From the NCBI GenBank assembly GCA_018287875.1, contig JAGVVL010000021.1, positions 902,229 through 966,228 of the forward strand: a stretch of 64,000 nucleotides of DNA, read 5' to 3'. The notes under the pieces were generated by a model. It was not told the origin of the DNA. It did no database searches and worked only from the letters and a program-made list of their open reading frames with translations. The position numbers and the translations under genes were made by a program. Numbering within the stretch: position 1 is the stretch's first letter; each line of letters starts with the position of its first letter. Below, one piece after another: positions 1 to 10,998 of the stretch. The stretch comes from Nigrospora sphaerica. Lineage: Eukaryota; Ascomycota; Sordariomycetes; Amphisphaeriales; Apiosporaceae.

Positions 1-1722
1 GATAGCCAATTTCGAAGAATGAGAGCAACGCCACGGTTGTCGTGTGGTCAAAGAGTAATACTCACGGGACTTTCAAGAAGGATAGAAAATCAGCTGTTCG
101 ATGAAATGGGTACTGAACAGACGATAGATCATGTGCGTGCCATGATGTTTGACCTCAGCCCATTAAAGCCTCAAAAGTCAAGTGGCTGTAGTGTTTGCCC
201 GTGCATGTGCTCTATCGCGCTTATGCACCAAGACAAGGTACCGGCGACCAGGCGCTCCTGAGGCGTGAAAGGAACAAGGTACACCACGAATCCGACCCGC
301 GTGGACCCGTACAACCGGGGGCTGAATCACCCCTTCTTCGAGTAGCATTGGCGCAGTAACCAGAGGCTCCGAGCTAAACGATAAATTGCTTACAGCAAGC
401 TTGCTACAGATAGAAATACCATAGGCCATGGGGATCATCTCGTCTACTTGAGGGTTTGCAACAGGACTCGGTAGTAGAGACAGCAAGGGAATTGCTCACA
501 AAAGATACTTGACTTACATACCCGGGCTACAACGGAGGACTTACAAGTAAAGTCACGGTCTAGGGCAGATCAATGGCGTGGATATACGTCGTCGATGCAT
601 TTGGGGCCCAAAGGAAAACAATACGCTCTTCTTAGTTCTAAGAAGTACAGCATATGTATTGCCGGCAAACAAAGACTAAGACAACAAGGCGCCTTAAATA
701 TCCATAGGTTAAGTACGTCTTCCCCGCTTCAAACCGGAAAGAAGCTTATATCCCAATAGATCCGGATACTATGGGCAGATACCCATGAGCATCCTCGGCC
801 ATCGGGAAGTTCCATATGATAAGGAAGACGGTATTAAGGTATTGAATGCCCTGATACTAGGCTTGACCGGCTGCTTTGAGCATTTTGTGCAATAGCCAAA
901 ATAGTAACCACCTGGTTTGACAAGCGCTCTTGACTCCCTGTTCATTCAGAATTCAATGCCCCTGGAGGAAGCAGCTCAAAAAAGACGCTAAACAAAACCC
1001 AAAGGCTAATCAATGTTTATGCTAGTTATACGATTGTTTGAAGATATGTAGACCGGAGTCTGCTGGACTACTACTTGTCCTGTGGCAGCTGCAGCCTTGG
1101 AGAAGGACGTAGCGAACCTACGACAAGGGTGTTACAGGGTGTGTGGACTAACCCACCGTGCCACGAAGCAAAAGCTCCAGTCATGAGCCAGTGGGATCAT
1201 TCTGCCCACCTCTGTACTATTATGGCTACTCCTGCCGGGGACCAACTGCCAGGCCGTAGCAAGGGGTATGGTTTGGGCGATTATGAAAAGCCACCATAGG
1301 TGTCCTATGACTGATTGACTGACTGATAAGTCTAGAAGCAAGTGCAAAACGCCTCCACGCCCGGCTTCTTCAGCCTTCGTTTCTTATTCCCACAACCCCG
1401 CACTTGGGCCAGAAAACAGGCAAATATTGGATGTGGATGGGTCTTACGGCAGCCACTCGAACGGGCAAAGACTACCTCCTAAGACGCTATGGTATTGCTT
1501 TTGAGGAGCTCCAAAAGTCATCCAACTCGAACACAGATCAAGATGATACCGTATCTCCCTCTTAACTAAGTAGGTCACAGGTTTCTGTTCCTGTCAACTC
1601 CCCGAAGGCCCAGCGTGCGACGCGCAAGCTGTAAACGGACCCATGCCCGTGTGGTATCTTGTTCAAATCGCAACGAAACTTTAAGTGAACCTAAGAATCC
1701 ATGGGAGCTTAAGGCAGTCGCA
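1..1722. other. no gene recognised
   Basis: Only short open frames without family resemblance are present on either strand, the longest about 100 codons. I found no spliced model and no repeat. The stretch can be taken as the upstream intergenic region of the PAS-type gene that follows. Confidence 0.4.
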
Positions 1723-2809
1723 ATGGAGCAAATGTTCATGTCCATTCACGGTCAGTCCATCCTTCTCCAACAGTTCGCCCGCAACTTGCTGAGCCAACCG
1801 ACCCTGCGTCTAACTTCGTAGATTTATCACCTGCTGCGAGTTTCCTCTTCGCATCGGAGTCCATAGTGGGGATCTTAGGTCATCAGCCATCCACTCTCCG
1901 AGGCAGATCGTGCTTTGAATTTCTTCATCCCGATGAACTGCCGGTCGCACGCCATGTACATGCAGCAGGAATCTTGCGGGATACGACCGCAGCCCTCCAC
2001 TACCTGCGAATCCGATCATTAAATGGACGATGGATCCATTGCGAGTGTTGCTTCACCCTGGTCTACGAAGTTCTAGTGGCTTGTGTGTGCGTCTACCGGG
2101 GATCGGAGAGAAGCAAGAGTCAGTCCGGCATTACGATCACTTTCTGCGCTTAAGGCTGATGAGAAACAGGGCGCGCCATCGACGCAGCATGTATCAGACG
2201 TCTGTTTGTTTCCGAGGCTTCCAATCCCATTCGCCATGCACCGGCACGCGCATCGTATTCGACAAGCATACCATCGACAGGAGAGAGCTGCGGGTTGCAC
2301 TTGTTCTAAATAGGTTCACCCAGACACTAGCAATCATGTTTGCTACCGGTACAGCGACACTCGTTCTTGGTGTCAGCCCTTGTCGATTGCGAGGCAAGAG
2401 TTTCTACGAATGCGTTGCAGAAGACTGTTTAGGAGACGCTGTTAGGAGTCTGGAGAGTACCAAGGCTAGAGACTCTATACAGTATATGCGGTTTCGCTAT
2501 CGGGATCCCCGAAGGAACGAGGACTTCGCAGCCGAGAATGGCAATGAAACCGACAGCGCTTTGGGTGGAGGAGCAGGACTACCCAACCCTACACACTACC
2601 ATCCAGAGCCATCGACAGAGGGAGCGGTCGCGACATCCAGACCAGCTCAGCAAGATACAAACGAGTCTCGTCAACAAAATCGATCCGCTAGTTTTGAACT
2701 CGAAGCCGCAGTTTTCTGCACATCAGACGGGCTAATCGCAGTGCTTCGAAGGGCTTGGCCTCGAGAGACACGTCGAAATCATTGCAGTGATGTTTTTGAA
2801 GACAGCTAG
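1723..2809 (+). CDS. fungal PAS-domain protein, spliced, probably broken
   Basis: PAS-type sensor protein of a family common in filamentous ascomycetes; ligand and role unknown. A 28-nt first exon (1723-1750, ATG in good context) joins exon 2 at 1822 across a 71-bp intron (donor GTCAGT, branch CTAAC, acceptor TAG), giving the family-typical start HDLSPAASFLFASE, then a CFEFLHPDEL PAS core and WIHCECCF. A 51-bp intron (2119-2169, donor GTCAGT) removes an in-frame stop and restores AIDAACIRRLF. Near 2283 the frame changes by one missing base, or alternatively a weak 77-bp intron (2204-2280) is used. A second PAS-like half follows (ALVLNRFTQTLAIMFA, GKSFYECVAEDCL, RFRYRDPRR), then FELEAAVFCTSDGLIAVLRR, and a stop at 2807-2809. 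Relatives as I recall them continue well beyond this point, so the C-terminus looks lost. Family identity is secure; integrity is doubtful. Confidence 0.7.
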
Positions 2810-3541
2810 GGCGGGGTAACCCGATTCTGTTCTCTTATGTAAGGGTCGACGCCCGAGGATAGTGGGCTGTGGGTGAAGTGGCTCCGATCCGAATCATTTG
2901 GGTATGAAGAGAAAACAACGACACTAGAGCCAAAATAGGATGTCCCGGTGTTTTTGACACTAGAAAAAAATAGAAACCCCGGTTTTCTCTGGAAGGCCGA
3001 CAGAAAAACCACGGTAATCACGGATCCAGAGAATCCGGCTACCATATTGCAGTGGATAGAGCATCGATCGGAGCCTCCGCCGCAGCACGGAAATCGACTG
3101 GGCGAATCAGCTACCGCCGGGGAGAAACCGCCTGCTGAGGAAGGGGCGCTACTGCGTTAAATACAAATTGCTGACGCAACTTTTGTATTTATTGGTAGTT
3201 CGGAGCAGCTCCGGTGCAAGCCCGCCACAGCCCTATTCCCTGTACAGTAGTACCTCAACCCTTTCGCTGTTGAGGGGATCCCCGTCAGTTTTCGCGGTAG
3301 GACGGGGAGCCACCACCATGAGTTCACTGGAGGGGCCACAGAGTATCCTTCACCTGACCAGTGTTGATTATAATAGAATGAAAGTCTTTTTGACACGAGA
3401 CAACCTAGAGTATTCCTGGGAAGTAAACAAGCATAGCAAACTGTAATCTGGCTCTCGTGTCCAAAGTACAACTGCTCAGGCGGGACACGGCCTTGAAGCG
3501 TATTTCCGAATACACATCACGACTTTGGCTAGCCCAATCAT
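2810..3541. other. intergenic, no gene recognised
   Basis: This lies between the PAS-type gene and the end of the convergent Zn2Cys6 regulator. Open frames at 2948-3160 and 3168-3446 lack family resemblance. I searched all frames for the missing C-terminal part of the PAS-type protein and did not find it. Confidence 0.4.
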
Positions 3542-5836
3542 TCATGACATCCCCTGGATATTATGGACCTTGTTTACCGCATCCTCCAGGCTTGTCATGC
3601 TGTAGCACTCGGTAAGGTGATTGCGTGTAATGAGGAACTCCAAGTCATGGTCCAGGTCAGTCCGGGACTCCGTAGCCAGGGCATCGTCCTGTGTCTCCGA
3701 AGGCTCGGACTCCCAGGGACGCCAGTGTTTCTCACAAGGATCCCGCCTAAGCAGCCCCGAGTCGGGGGCGACAAGTCTCAATTCGATTTCCACGTTCGCA
3801 ACAAAAGCAGAGTGGGCGTCAAGCCGGAAGGTCCTCTGAAAACGGCCGCCACGCCACAATTCAACGAGAAGATCCACGGTGCGCATAGCGGACGTGATGC
3901 AAATCTGGCCCAGCTGGCCGATGATATAGGCATCCATCCCAAGGCCTTGATGTTGCTTACTGGCCGTAACGGTCCTCAGTAGTGAGTTCCTCGTCAGCAG
4001 GCCAAGTGCGCACTGATAGGTGATGCGCAGCAGCATCGAGGCCCGCCAAGTAGCAGCATTGGCTTCACTCAGACTCGTGAGCTGGGGAAATAGCTCCGAC
4101 GGGGCACTGGCGCGCCAAATCAGAAGGCGTCGCAGGTGCTGGACCACTTGGCTGTACCCACCCACGGGGTCAGCCGGCTGGTTGCACACGTCTTTCCGAA
4201 TGCACCCCAAGAGATGCCAGAGCCGCGAAGACCACTCCACCAGCTTGGGCGGCTGGCCATAGGCGCATTCTAGGATGTTTTCGTCGGGGAAGGCAACACT
4301 GACCTCTCCATCGTCCATGGCCGTCGGGTGCCCTAGGTCACAGCAAAGACTTTGCTCGTAAATGTAAAGAGTCCACCACACACGCTTCCGCAGCTCGCGC
4401 GTAAAAGGATGGAAGGTTGTGGAGACGTCTTGGCGATGCATCCCTAGCGCCATGGCGCACTGGCAAGCCGAGCCGTGGTAGATCCAAGCCATCGTGTGAT
4501 CGTTTTGGTAGGTCAAGTAGAGGGATTGAAGCATCAGAGCACAGACGCTGGGGAGGCTCAAGGGAACGCATTGAGTCGCCAGGCCTTTCGTTTTCGTAAA
4601 CCACTGGTGTTGGAATGTCGACCACTTTTCGTTCTGGGCCAGAAATCGGGAGCCGAGGGTGTAGATCATGTACAGGCAGCCGAGCCATCCGGTTGAGATC
4701 TCAGACCCTTGTTCTCCGCGGGACGTTTCGACTGCGCCCCAGATTTCCTCATAGACCATTTGGAATGTAGGCCTATGGAAGAGGAGGAAATCGGGATGCA
4801 AATAGCGGAAGAAGGCTTCGATGCAGCTGTCCGAGTCCCCTCTGCAGGGTAGCTCAACCTGGTGTGCCAAAACGCAATGTGGCAGACGGCAGACGGCACC
4901 CCTATCCCCACTGCATTCTCGGGCCAGCTCCGAGGTGGTGGAACCGCGTCCGTTCTGCGATTGGTGCGGTACAAAGCCACCGGGGTTGAATAGCAACCTT
5001 CTAAGGTCACAGTGCTGGTACAATGATCCCGCAGTTGTCACATCCGCGGGCCTTGAGGAGTATTTCGGTTTTTCGTTGCTGAGGTTGAAGTCGGGTGGCA
5101 TCAAACGGTTGGCAATAAGAGTCCGCAACCTCGAGATGAAGGAAAAGGATCCAGATGGATCAACGGAATTGGCGTTTCCGCACTCGTCGCAGACCAGAGC
5201 CGTGCCTTCATTCGCTACCTCTGGGACAGTCACTCTGACGCTAGGAAGTGCCGTAGTAGAATAAGGTGGTGTACTGTGGGATGGTTGTTGTCTGCCGTGC
5301 TGCTCAAGCCCTCCACCCGGCATCGCGACTCCTCGTTCTTGGCCGAACAGGGCCAGCTCTTCAGCGGTGGGTTCGGAGCCCAGTTGCGGGTAAAGGCCTT
5401 GGACGATTCCCATCAGGGCCTCGTACCGCCGGCTGAAATTTTTCGCGTCGCCAGAGAACCTGTGCATTCGAGGTAATGTTACCCTGCATAGCAGGCCAGC
5501 CTCCAGACACGACATGCAGGGGCCGACTGGCTCTTCTTCGCTGACGCGTTGAACTTCGTCTTTCCACCCAGTGTACTCGGGGCGCTGACATTTGCGCCGG
5601 CGGGTCCTGCAAGAGTCGCAGCTGATTTTCGTTCGTCTTCCCTTAGCGGTCGGAAGTCGCCGCTTCGCCTTGGGAATTTCCCCATATCCACTTCGCTTTT
5701 GACTGGTGGGAGGGCTCAGACAGTGAGAAATCAAGCTGCCGCCCTGTCCACCAGGCGATGTGGTGACGTCCGGATCTCGGGGTCGACAGATGGATTCGGG
5801 TGGTTTTTGATCCGGTTCTTGCAGGAAGTGGGGCAT
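3542..5836 (-). CDS. Zn2Cys6 fungal transcription factor with fungal_trans domain
   Basis: Sequence-specific nuclear regulator of 764 residues; its targets cannot be deduced. A basic stretch (about residues 54-68) leads into the zinc cluster CDSCRTRRRKC...CMSCLEAGLLC (about residues 73-115), with an unusually long loop of about 25 residues between the third and fourth cysteines. The middle-homology region (fungal_trans) spans about residues 320-600, with FRYLHPDFLLFHRPTF, GWLGCLYMIYTLGSRFL and the signature RKRVWWTLYIYEQSLCCDLG followed by HPTAMDD. The start is the first ATG after an in-frame TAG four codons upstream, with A at -3. The ORF is single-exon and free of frameshifts, unlike most neighbours, and its length is normal for the family. 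It converges on the PAS-type gene with about 730 bp between stops. No biosynthetic cluster genes are visible beside it, so a pathway-specific role is not supported. Confidence 0.93.
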   Translation of the reverse strand: MPHFLQEPDQKPPESICRPRDPDVTTSPGGQGGSLISHCLSPPTSQKRSGYGEIPKAKRRLPTAKGRRTKISCDSCRTRRRKCQRPEYTGWKDEVQRVSEEEPVGPCMSCLEAGLLCRVTLPRMHRFSGDAKNFSRRYEALMGIVQGLYPQLGSEPTAEELALFGQERGVAMPGGGLEQHGRQQPSHSTPPYSTTALPSVRVTVPEVANEGTALVCDECGNANSVDPSGSFSFISRLRTLIANRLMPPDFNLSNEKPKYSSRPADVTTAGSLYQHCDLRRLLFNPGGFVPHQSQNGRGSTTSELARECSGDRGAVCRLPHCVLAHQVELPCRGDSDSCIEAFFRYLHPDFLLFHRPTFQMVYEEIWGAVETSRGEQGSEISTGWLGCLYMIYTLGSRFLAQNEKWSTFQHQWFTKTKGLATQCVPLSLPSVCALMLQSLYLTYQNDHTMAWIYHGSACQCAMALGMHRQDVSTTFHPFTRELRKRVWWTLYIYEQSLCCDLGHPTAMDDGEVSVAFPDENILECAYGQPPKLVEWSSRLWHLLGCIRKDVCNQPADPVGGYSQVVQHLRRLLIWRASAPSELFPQLTSLSEANAATWRASMLLRITYQCALGLLTRNSLLRTVTASKQHQGLGMDAYIIGQLGQICITSAMRTVDLLVELWRGGRFQRTFRLDAHSAFVANVEIELRLVAPDSGLLRRDPCEKHWRPWESEPSETQDDALATESRTDLDHDLEFLITRNHLTECYSMTSLEDAVNKVHNIQGMS

Positions 5837-6972
5837 CTTGTTCAGCTAGTTCGGGGTTTGCAAGAACCAGGCTGGACTTTGTCCATTCCCTGACCATGGA
5901 CGAGCTTTATCAAGGTTTCAATGTTACTTCTAGGGAGCAAAAGTCGCATGAACTCGCCTTCGGAGGTTGGGCGATGACTCTAACACAAATTCACTTCACC
6001 ATGAGAAAATATTGCATACGAGTGGTAGACAGCACGGCTGTCCTGGTTCGTCGGTTTAATGGGATCGGGACATCGCTACGTAGAGGGTAGGGCGAGGGGC
6101 CTGCCAAGATGCGGTATTCGGGAGATGGGGGCACGCAAGCATAGCGTCCACCAACCCGCTGGGGTCGATTACACGAAGGGGTTTTGGTCAACAACATATG
6201 CTAGAGACAGGCCGTCATTCTGATGGGCCGGCTGAGCCTGGTCGTCAACATGAACTAGCTGGCTTTTGTAGTAGGCCACGGAAGGATCCAGGCCTGTACG
6301 GCGTGGGCTGTGGAAGGTTTCATGGGGTCAAAATCAGGACGGCGCTTTACACGTCGTTCGTTAACGTTGTCAAGGCAGGCAGAACGTTCAGCTGGGTCGC
6401 CATTGGTATCATCATGAGATCTTTGATGCGTTGCCCTGCTGAAAGCCCTCTCAAGATACCGCCGAAGGCCACCGGCGTGGTGGATGTTGCCGTGGCGTCT
6501 GCGGTGTGGCTTTGTTAGTATGCGTGCTGTCGTTGCGCTGAGACCGGTGGCATGTCACACCTGGTCATACCACGCATAACCACTCTGAGAGCACCCCAAA
6601 CATCTCATAATGAACAACAATATGATGCCCCGGGTTGTTATGCTTTAGCTAGCTGCTTCTTCTGTTCAGTGATGGCCTTTATTGGCGTGCACTGCAAGAG
6701 GGGGCGTGGGTGTCTCGCTGTAGGTCAACGCTCCCTGTTTGGCATTGAATGGCGGAACAGACGTGGAATTCCTAGAGAGTTTGAATCGGTGGTCCCGTAC
6801 CCTTCTGGGTTCTGCTGTGAGAGCGTGGAAGGGCGCGCGTCGTTTACTCATCCGCAGCATTGGCCCAATCCCTCTTGCTTGCCACTCTGGTCGGCCCATT
6901 GGCCAAAGATCCCGTCGCACGTCAGGGGTTCGGCCAGAGAGGGGAAAGGGCGTGTGCCTGATGTAGCTATGT
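5837..6972. other. intergenic, presumed upstream region of the Zn2Cys6 gene
   Basis: No supportable coding sequence was found. The stretch at 6100-6550 is interspersed with short ORFs lacking resemblance to known families. It should contain the promoter of the minus-strand regulator, but I could not assign a specific element. Confidence 0.35.
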
Positions 6973-7143
6973 ATGTCGTTTGGTCGCTCTGTAGGAAACC
7001 CTGGTGTCATGACCGCCGGTGCCCCGGTTGTACATCACTTTGAATTCCGAGGTCCCGGCGATGGTCGCGGAATTGGGTTACCTTACGGTGGATTCCGCGC
7101 TGGAAACGCTGAAACCACCAACATTGGCCTTGGTCCCTTCTAG
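6973..7143 (+). CDS. small glycine-rich ORF (56 aa), hypothetical
   Basis: The frame opens after a TAG and starts with ATG at 6973 (MSFGRSVGNPGV), ending at a TAG at 7141-7143. Composition is coherent and protein-like: VVHHFEFRGPGDGRGIGLPY, then GGFRAGNAETTNIGLGPF. It has no signal peptide, membrane segment or cysteines. It might be the last exon of a longer spliced gene, but I could not find an upstream exon. I do not recognise a family; inclusion rests only on the compact, unbiased amino-acid pattern compared with the noisy overlapping frames. Confidence 0.3.
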   Translation: MSFGRSVGNPGVMTAGAPVVHHFEFRGPGDGRGIGLPYGGFRAGNAETTNIGLGPF

Positions 7144-7606
7144 GCTGCCTTAGTTCTAAGCCCTACCCGGACTGTCGCCCCCTGCGACGAAGGTTTGGAG
7201 CTACGTATGGTCGCGGCCAAGGAAATCGCCTCACGTCGAACCACGCTAAAGAATCCAGGGTTCTGGTCAGCGCTAACGTGTCAAGGCCACTGTAGAGGGA
7301 CTCGTCGTGGCGCGTTAAGCCTTGCCCACTGGAGTGAGACTGTGGCTAGGAGGGGTTTTGTGGAGAGGAAGGTGGCAGGGTGATCTCGATGAGGATTGCT
7401 CCCTCTATCTTTGTGCAATGTGGCAAGCGAAGTGGGAAGGACGGGAATACCGAATGGATGGGTGCAGAGAACAACCCTTATAATCCTCGTAGGTCAGGAC
7501 AGATAAGAGAAATTTGACATATCGTAATACAAGAACAAAGGCGTTCCTCACGCCTTATAGCAAGCCATCCGAGCCAGAAGATCACACAGCTCAAGCACGG
7601 GATCTG

Positions 7607-8368
7607 ATGGATGCAGAGTACTACCAACGGGATTCCCAGGCCGACGGTACGCGTGGCTATGAACCGTTTAACGAATCGTTTCCAGGCCAGCACACAACCA
7701 AACGTCGCCAGGAGGGTGCAAGCCTCCAGCAAAACGACACTCCAGACGACCCGCCAGGAATCCAATGGGATGGGGGCCGGCGGGCTCCTTGTACGGAGGC
7801 GGAAACTTCTGGCGAGTCCGGACAAGCGAAGTATGCCTCGATCCAGGCCGAGAAGCAGCTAGGATGCGGCGAGCTAAACACTTTCGTCAATAGCGATTCC
7901 ATAACAGCGGTTGAGGACTCTTCACTACCGTCGCACCCAAGGCGCTCGCGCTGCGATCCGCCACGGCCCATGCAAGAGATGCCGGGGAGGCGGCCCCGAG
8001 CTAGAAGGCCCCGCAACTGGTCTACATACGTGGGGGTGGACCAGGGAGCAGACGACGGGGAGAGAAACGTAAGATCTCGTCACAGACGAAGGCACAGCCT
8101 AGATAAGAAGCAGGACTTGCAGATACAGCGCGAGATTACACCGGAGAATCCGCAGCAGCAAACGGTCCGCCACAGAGACGAGGGACACAACGGCATGAAA
8201 CTTCGCTTGGACTTGAATCTCGAGGTGGAGGTGACGCTGAAGGCCAGTATCCATGGCGATCTGACCTTGGCCCTACTGTACGTTGGCTCTCGCGATCCCA
8301 CTGCCTTGATACCTGTTCCAGCTTTCTGCCCCCGACCCAGCTTAATGGTGCGAGGGTTTCCCTTTTAA
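7607..8368 (+). CDS. hypothetical fungal protein with conserved hydrophobic/charged C-terminal motif
   Basis: A 253-codon ORF from the first ATG at 7607; the frame is open further upstream (to 7514) but has no earlier ATG. The N-terminal two thirds is polar and low in structure (many Q, E, R and S). A basic patch (GRRPRARRPRNW) lies near residue 130. Near the C-terminus sits KLRLDLNLEVEVTLKASIHG followed by DLTLALL. From memory, this alternating pattern recurs at the ends of many uncharacterised Pezizomycotina proteins. In those relatives the chain ends about at ALL, whereas here it runs on for some 27 residues, so the original stop may have mutated. Function unknown; I see no catalytic motif, signal peptide or membrane helix. 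Confidence 0.5.
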   Translation: MDAEYYQRDSQADGTRGYEPFNESFPGQHTTKRRQEGASLQQNDTPDDPPGIQWDGGRRAPCTEAETSGESGQAKYASIQAEKQLGCGELNTFVNSDSITAVEDSSLPSHPRRSRCDPPRPMQEMPGRRPRARRPRNWSTYVGVDQGADDGERNVRSRHRRRHSLDKKQDLQIQREITPENPQQQTVRHRDEGHNGMKLRLDLNLEVEVTLKASIHGDLTLALLYVGSRDPTALIPVPAFCPRPSLMVRGFPF

Positions 8369-9299
8369 GCTGTTAAAACCCCGAATGGTCGAGCAAACAA
8401 GAATCCATGGGGTGAGACATTGTTGACCACTTCTTAGTAGGGAATAATTACGAGCAAGTCAGCTCTATTGAAGTGAATCTGAGGCTGTAAACCATATCGA
8501 AAGAGACATAGGGCACGATGCAGCCTTACTCGGGGGCTACATCTGGCTGGGCGTCGGCGAGGGGCGTTGCGAGTTTTGGATGCGTATGTTAAGTGGTTTC
8601 AGAGAATGTAAGTTGCATAGGAGAAGAGAGCTTTGTTGTATTGCAATTGACCAGTGGGGCCCGTGGGTGAGTACCGGCAGCTTCCTGGCTACTTCGATGC
8701 CTGGCGGGAACTGTTGTTGGCTCTGTTGTTGGCCCTGTTGTCAGGAACATCAACGCTCTTGATTTGCGACCAGTTGGTTGCTGTTCTCGTCATGCAGCCG
8801 GGTATGGAGGTGAAGAAAGCATTGGGCCTCGAGGCAGGCATGGGAACTCCTCGAGATTCCCATCGCAGTCGGCCGTTTCGAAATAGAGATTGTCTCGTGC
8901 CAACGGGCGTAAAGAGGCTAGGCAGGTCTTGCACGCCACACTGAAAACGCCACCGGCGCCGGCTACGTTAACGACGGCACGCCTGGGGCTAGGGTTGATG
9001 GGCCGCCCACGAACACAAAGCTCCCTGGAACATTGGAACACCCCGGACGTCGCTTCTCAGCCGCAGGGCACTGGTCGATATGCAAGGCGTCAGCAGCCGC
9101 TGGCCCGTCTTCTGTTCCCGCTGGCTCCTTCCGTCAGGCATCCGGGTAGCCAACACCCAGGGAGTTACAGCGGCATTGAGATAAAAAAGGACGTCAAGTA
9201 CTACTATAGCAAGGACAGGAACAACCGCCAATGAAAACGGGGTGGTTGAAAACCGACACTACCCAGGGCATTGGCCGAGGTGCAACGCGTCATCGACGA
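8369..9299. other. no gene recognised
   Basis: Several 60-110 codon frames overlap on both strands (for example 8654-8944 plus, 8989-9231 minus), none with family resemblance or a convincing splice pattern. Confidence 0.35.
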
Positions 9300-9765
9300 T
9301 CAGCACGAGTTCCGTCCACCAAGAAGACTCGTATGGGCCGATTCGATCTCCTGATGTATAGGGAAACTAGAGCCGTCGAGTGGCGGGCGCCCCTCCTTGA
9401 TGAGGCCGAGTACGGCGTGCGCACTGCGGTTTCCCCGTAGTTGTTTAAGAATGAGAGTAGCTTCCTCTTTTGGACGGGTCCGCAACAGCTCGAGAAGCTG
9501 AACGTAGCCCGCCACCTTCCCGACGAGGTGCTGGTATTCCCGTCTCAAATTCGCATGCGGCATCGTATCGGGGTCGCAGTCGTCGTACTCGCGCTTGGTG
9601 TGGTGCTGGCGGCAAGCGCCGAGGTCGGGCCTCTCGCCGTCCCGTTTCGCTGTCTGGGGCGGCATCTCGTGCAAGCGACCTCTACGGGCTTCCACTTGTG
9701 CACCGGTCTGTCGGGCTTGTAGTCGGGGGCTCGCCACGCTCGGCTTCGGGATGTGGTTGACGACG
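9300..9765 (-). pseudogene. decayed Zn2Cys6-type regulator fragment
   Basis: The minus strand reads KWKPVEVACTRCRPRQ, the first half of a fungal zinc cluster. One missing base then moves the frame to KRDGERPDLGACRQHHTKRE, DPDTMPHANLRREYQHLVGK, and the coiled linker VQLLELLRTRPKEEATLILK, a string typical of ascomycete Zn2Cys6 proteins. Against the C-x2-C-x6-C...C-x2-C-x6-C pattern, the third cysteine position is Arg (KRDG), the fourth falls in PDL and the sixth is also lost, so the cluster could not bind two zinc ions as written. No downstream fungal_trans region follows; the frame ends at 9300. I read it as a truncated pseudogene, separate from the intact regulator at 3.5-5.8 kb. Confidence 0.6.
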
Positions 9766-10238
9766 TGGTCGACGACGTGGTCGAAACGTCGGGGGTTGTC
9801 GGGTATTTTGCTCGGGGCAAGGCAGAACGCATGCCTTGTGGGATGAAAGGAGGAACGCGCCGGAGGTGTGTGTGCATGAAACAGTCCGGGCAAGTGTAAA
9901 CAAGCCGCCAGGTGGTGCGGGCGGGTAAGCCAGTGGTATAGGCCAAAGGGAAAGCAGTGCCGTCTACGGGGTCTTCTGGGGTTATGGGATCAGGGGCGGC
10001 GCGTCTGTGCACCCTGTGATTACAACACTGGCGAACAGCATAAGCAGGATCCGGTGTCTTTGCATGAAAGCACGCTGTCGAGATAGGGCCACCGAGCCCC
10101 TCTCGCATGGTGCCGATGGGTCACGTTTCCATTGTTGATGTAGGGGGGAAGGGTCATCTTTCGGCCGCCGGGCAGAGGCCCTCTTCGGATTGTTCCGCGA
10201 TTGGTGTCCAGGACAATGGCCCGGGCATCCGGTGCTGG

Positions 10239-10845
10239 AAAGGGCCTGTATCGTCCGGCGGCCATTGCCTTTGGCCAGGACGGCGTTCACGCAAGACAGA
10301 TCGTCTAGCTGCCCGCACTTGCGTCTTGGGGAAAAACACCAAACGAAAACTCTTGGCGAGGGTTCATGTGTGTAAAACAGGGGTTAGCACCGGACTCATT
10401 ATGGACCCGTCCTAGAGTGGCTGTAGGTAATGCGTGTAGGGTACTGGATCTTCGGCCTGTCTGGGGGAAGGACGGCGTATGTTCCAGGAACGCAGCTGGG
10501 CAGAGCAAGATGCGGGCAACCTGAACGTAACACGTTGAGGGCATGGCAACGCGTATTGTGCCGCAAGGCATCCGGCCAGTCTATGGTGGCCAAATCGTAG
10601 GATCTTCCCCCACCTCCATGCCGTCTGAGGCTCATGCGAAAGTAGACTGGGGTTGAATCCCGTTCTCGTTGCTCCTTTCCCACGAATCGCTCGATGCCCC
10701 TGGCGCGGGCGCAGGCATCCGTGGATACCCCAACCACAGCCCCGGCTGTTTCCCCTAGCGACAGATAGCCAATGGGCAGGTGTATAAAGAAGACTATTCA
10801 CCCTAGAGGTCGTATCTGCGTTGGCCAATAAACACTTTGCCACGG
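10239..10845. repeat. diverged tandem repeat, copy 1
   Basis: This segment and 10999-11650 share collinear blocks at a spacing of about 770-790 bp. Examples are GCAAGACAGATCGTC at 10294 and 11061, and CCTTTCCCACGAATC at 10675 and 11465 followed by GGCGCGGGCGCAGGCATCCG in both. The copies are perhaps 70-80 percent identical with indels. No intact coding frame is conserved between them, so I call it a non-coding or long-dead repeat. Confidence 0.65.
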
Positions 10846-10998
10846 GGTACGTGAAGCAGTTCGATTACAGCTGTGCTCAGCGAGGGTTGCGGTAGGCTAT
10901 GGATGATGGACGGATGCGCTGGGCACCCCGACCGGTCTTACTCCAGGGCTCGTCGTCGCTAGCTTTGATTCGCCGAAAAGCCTGGGGAAGCGGTACTG

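Noticed and set aside
2204..2280. 77-bp intron rescuing the PAS gene frame
   Set aside because: Donor GTTTGT and acceptor CAG exist, but there is no clear branch site, and the removed part encodes residues expected in the family; one missing base is the simpler reading. Kept only as an alternative.
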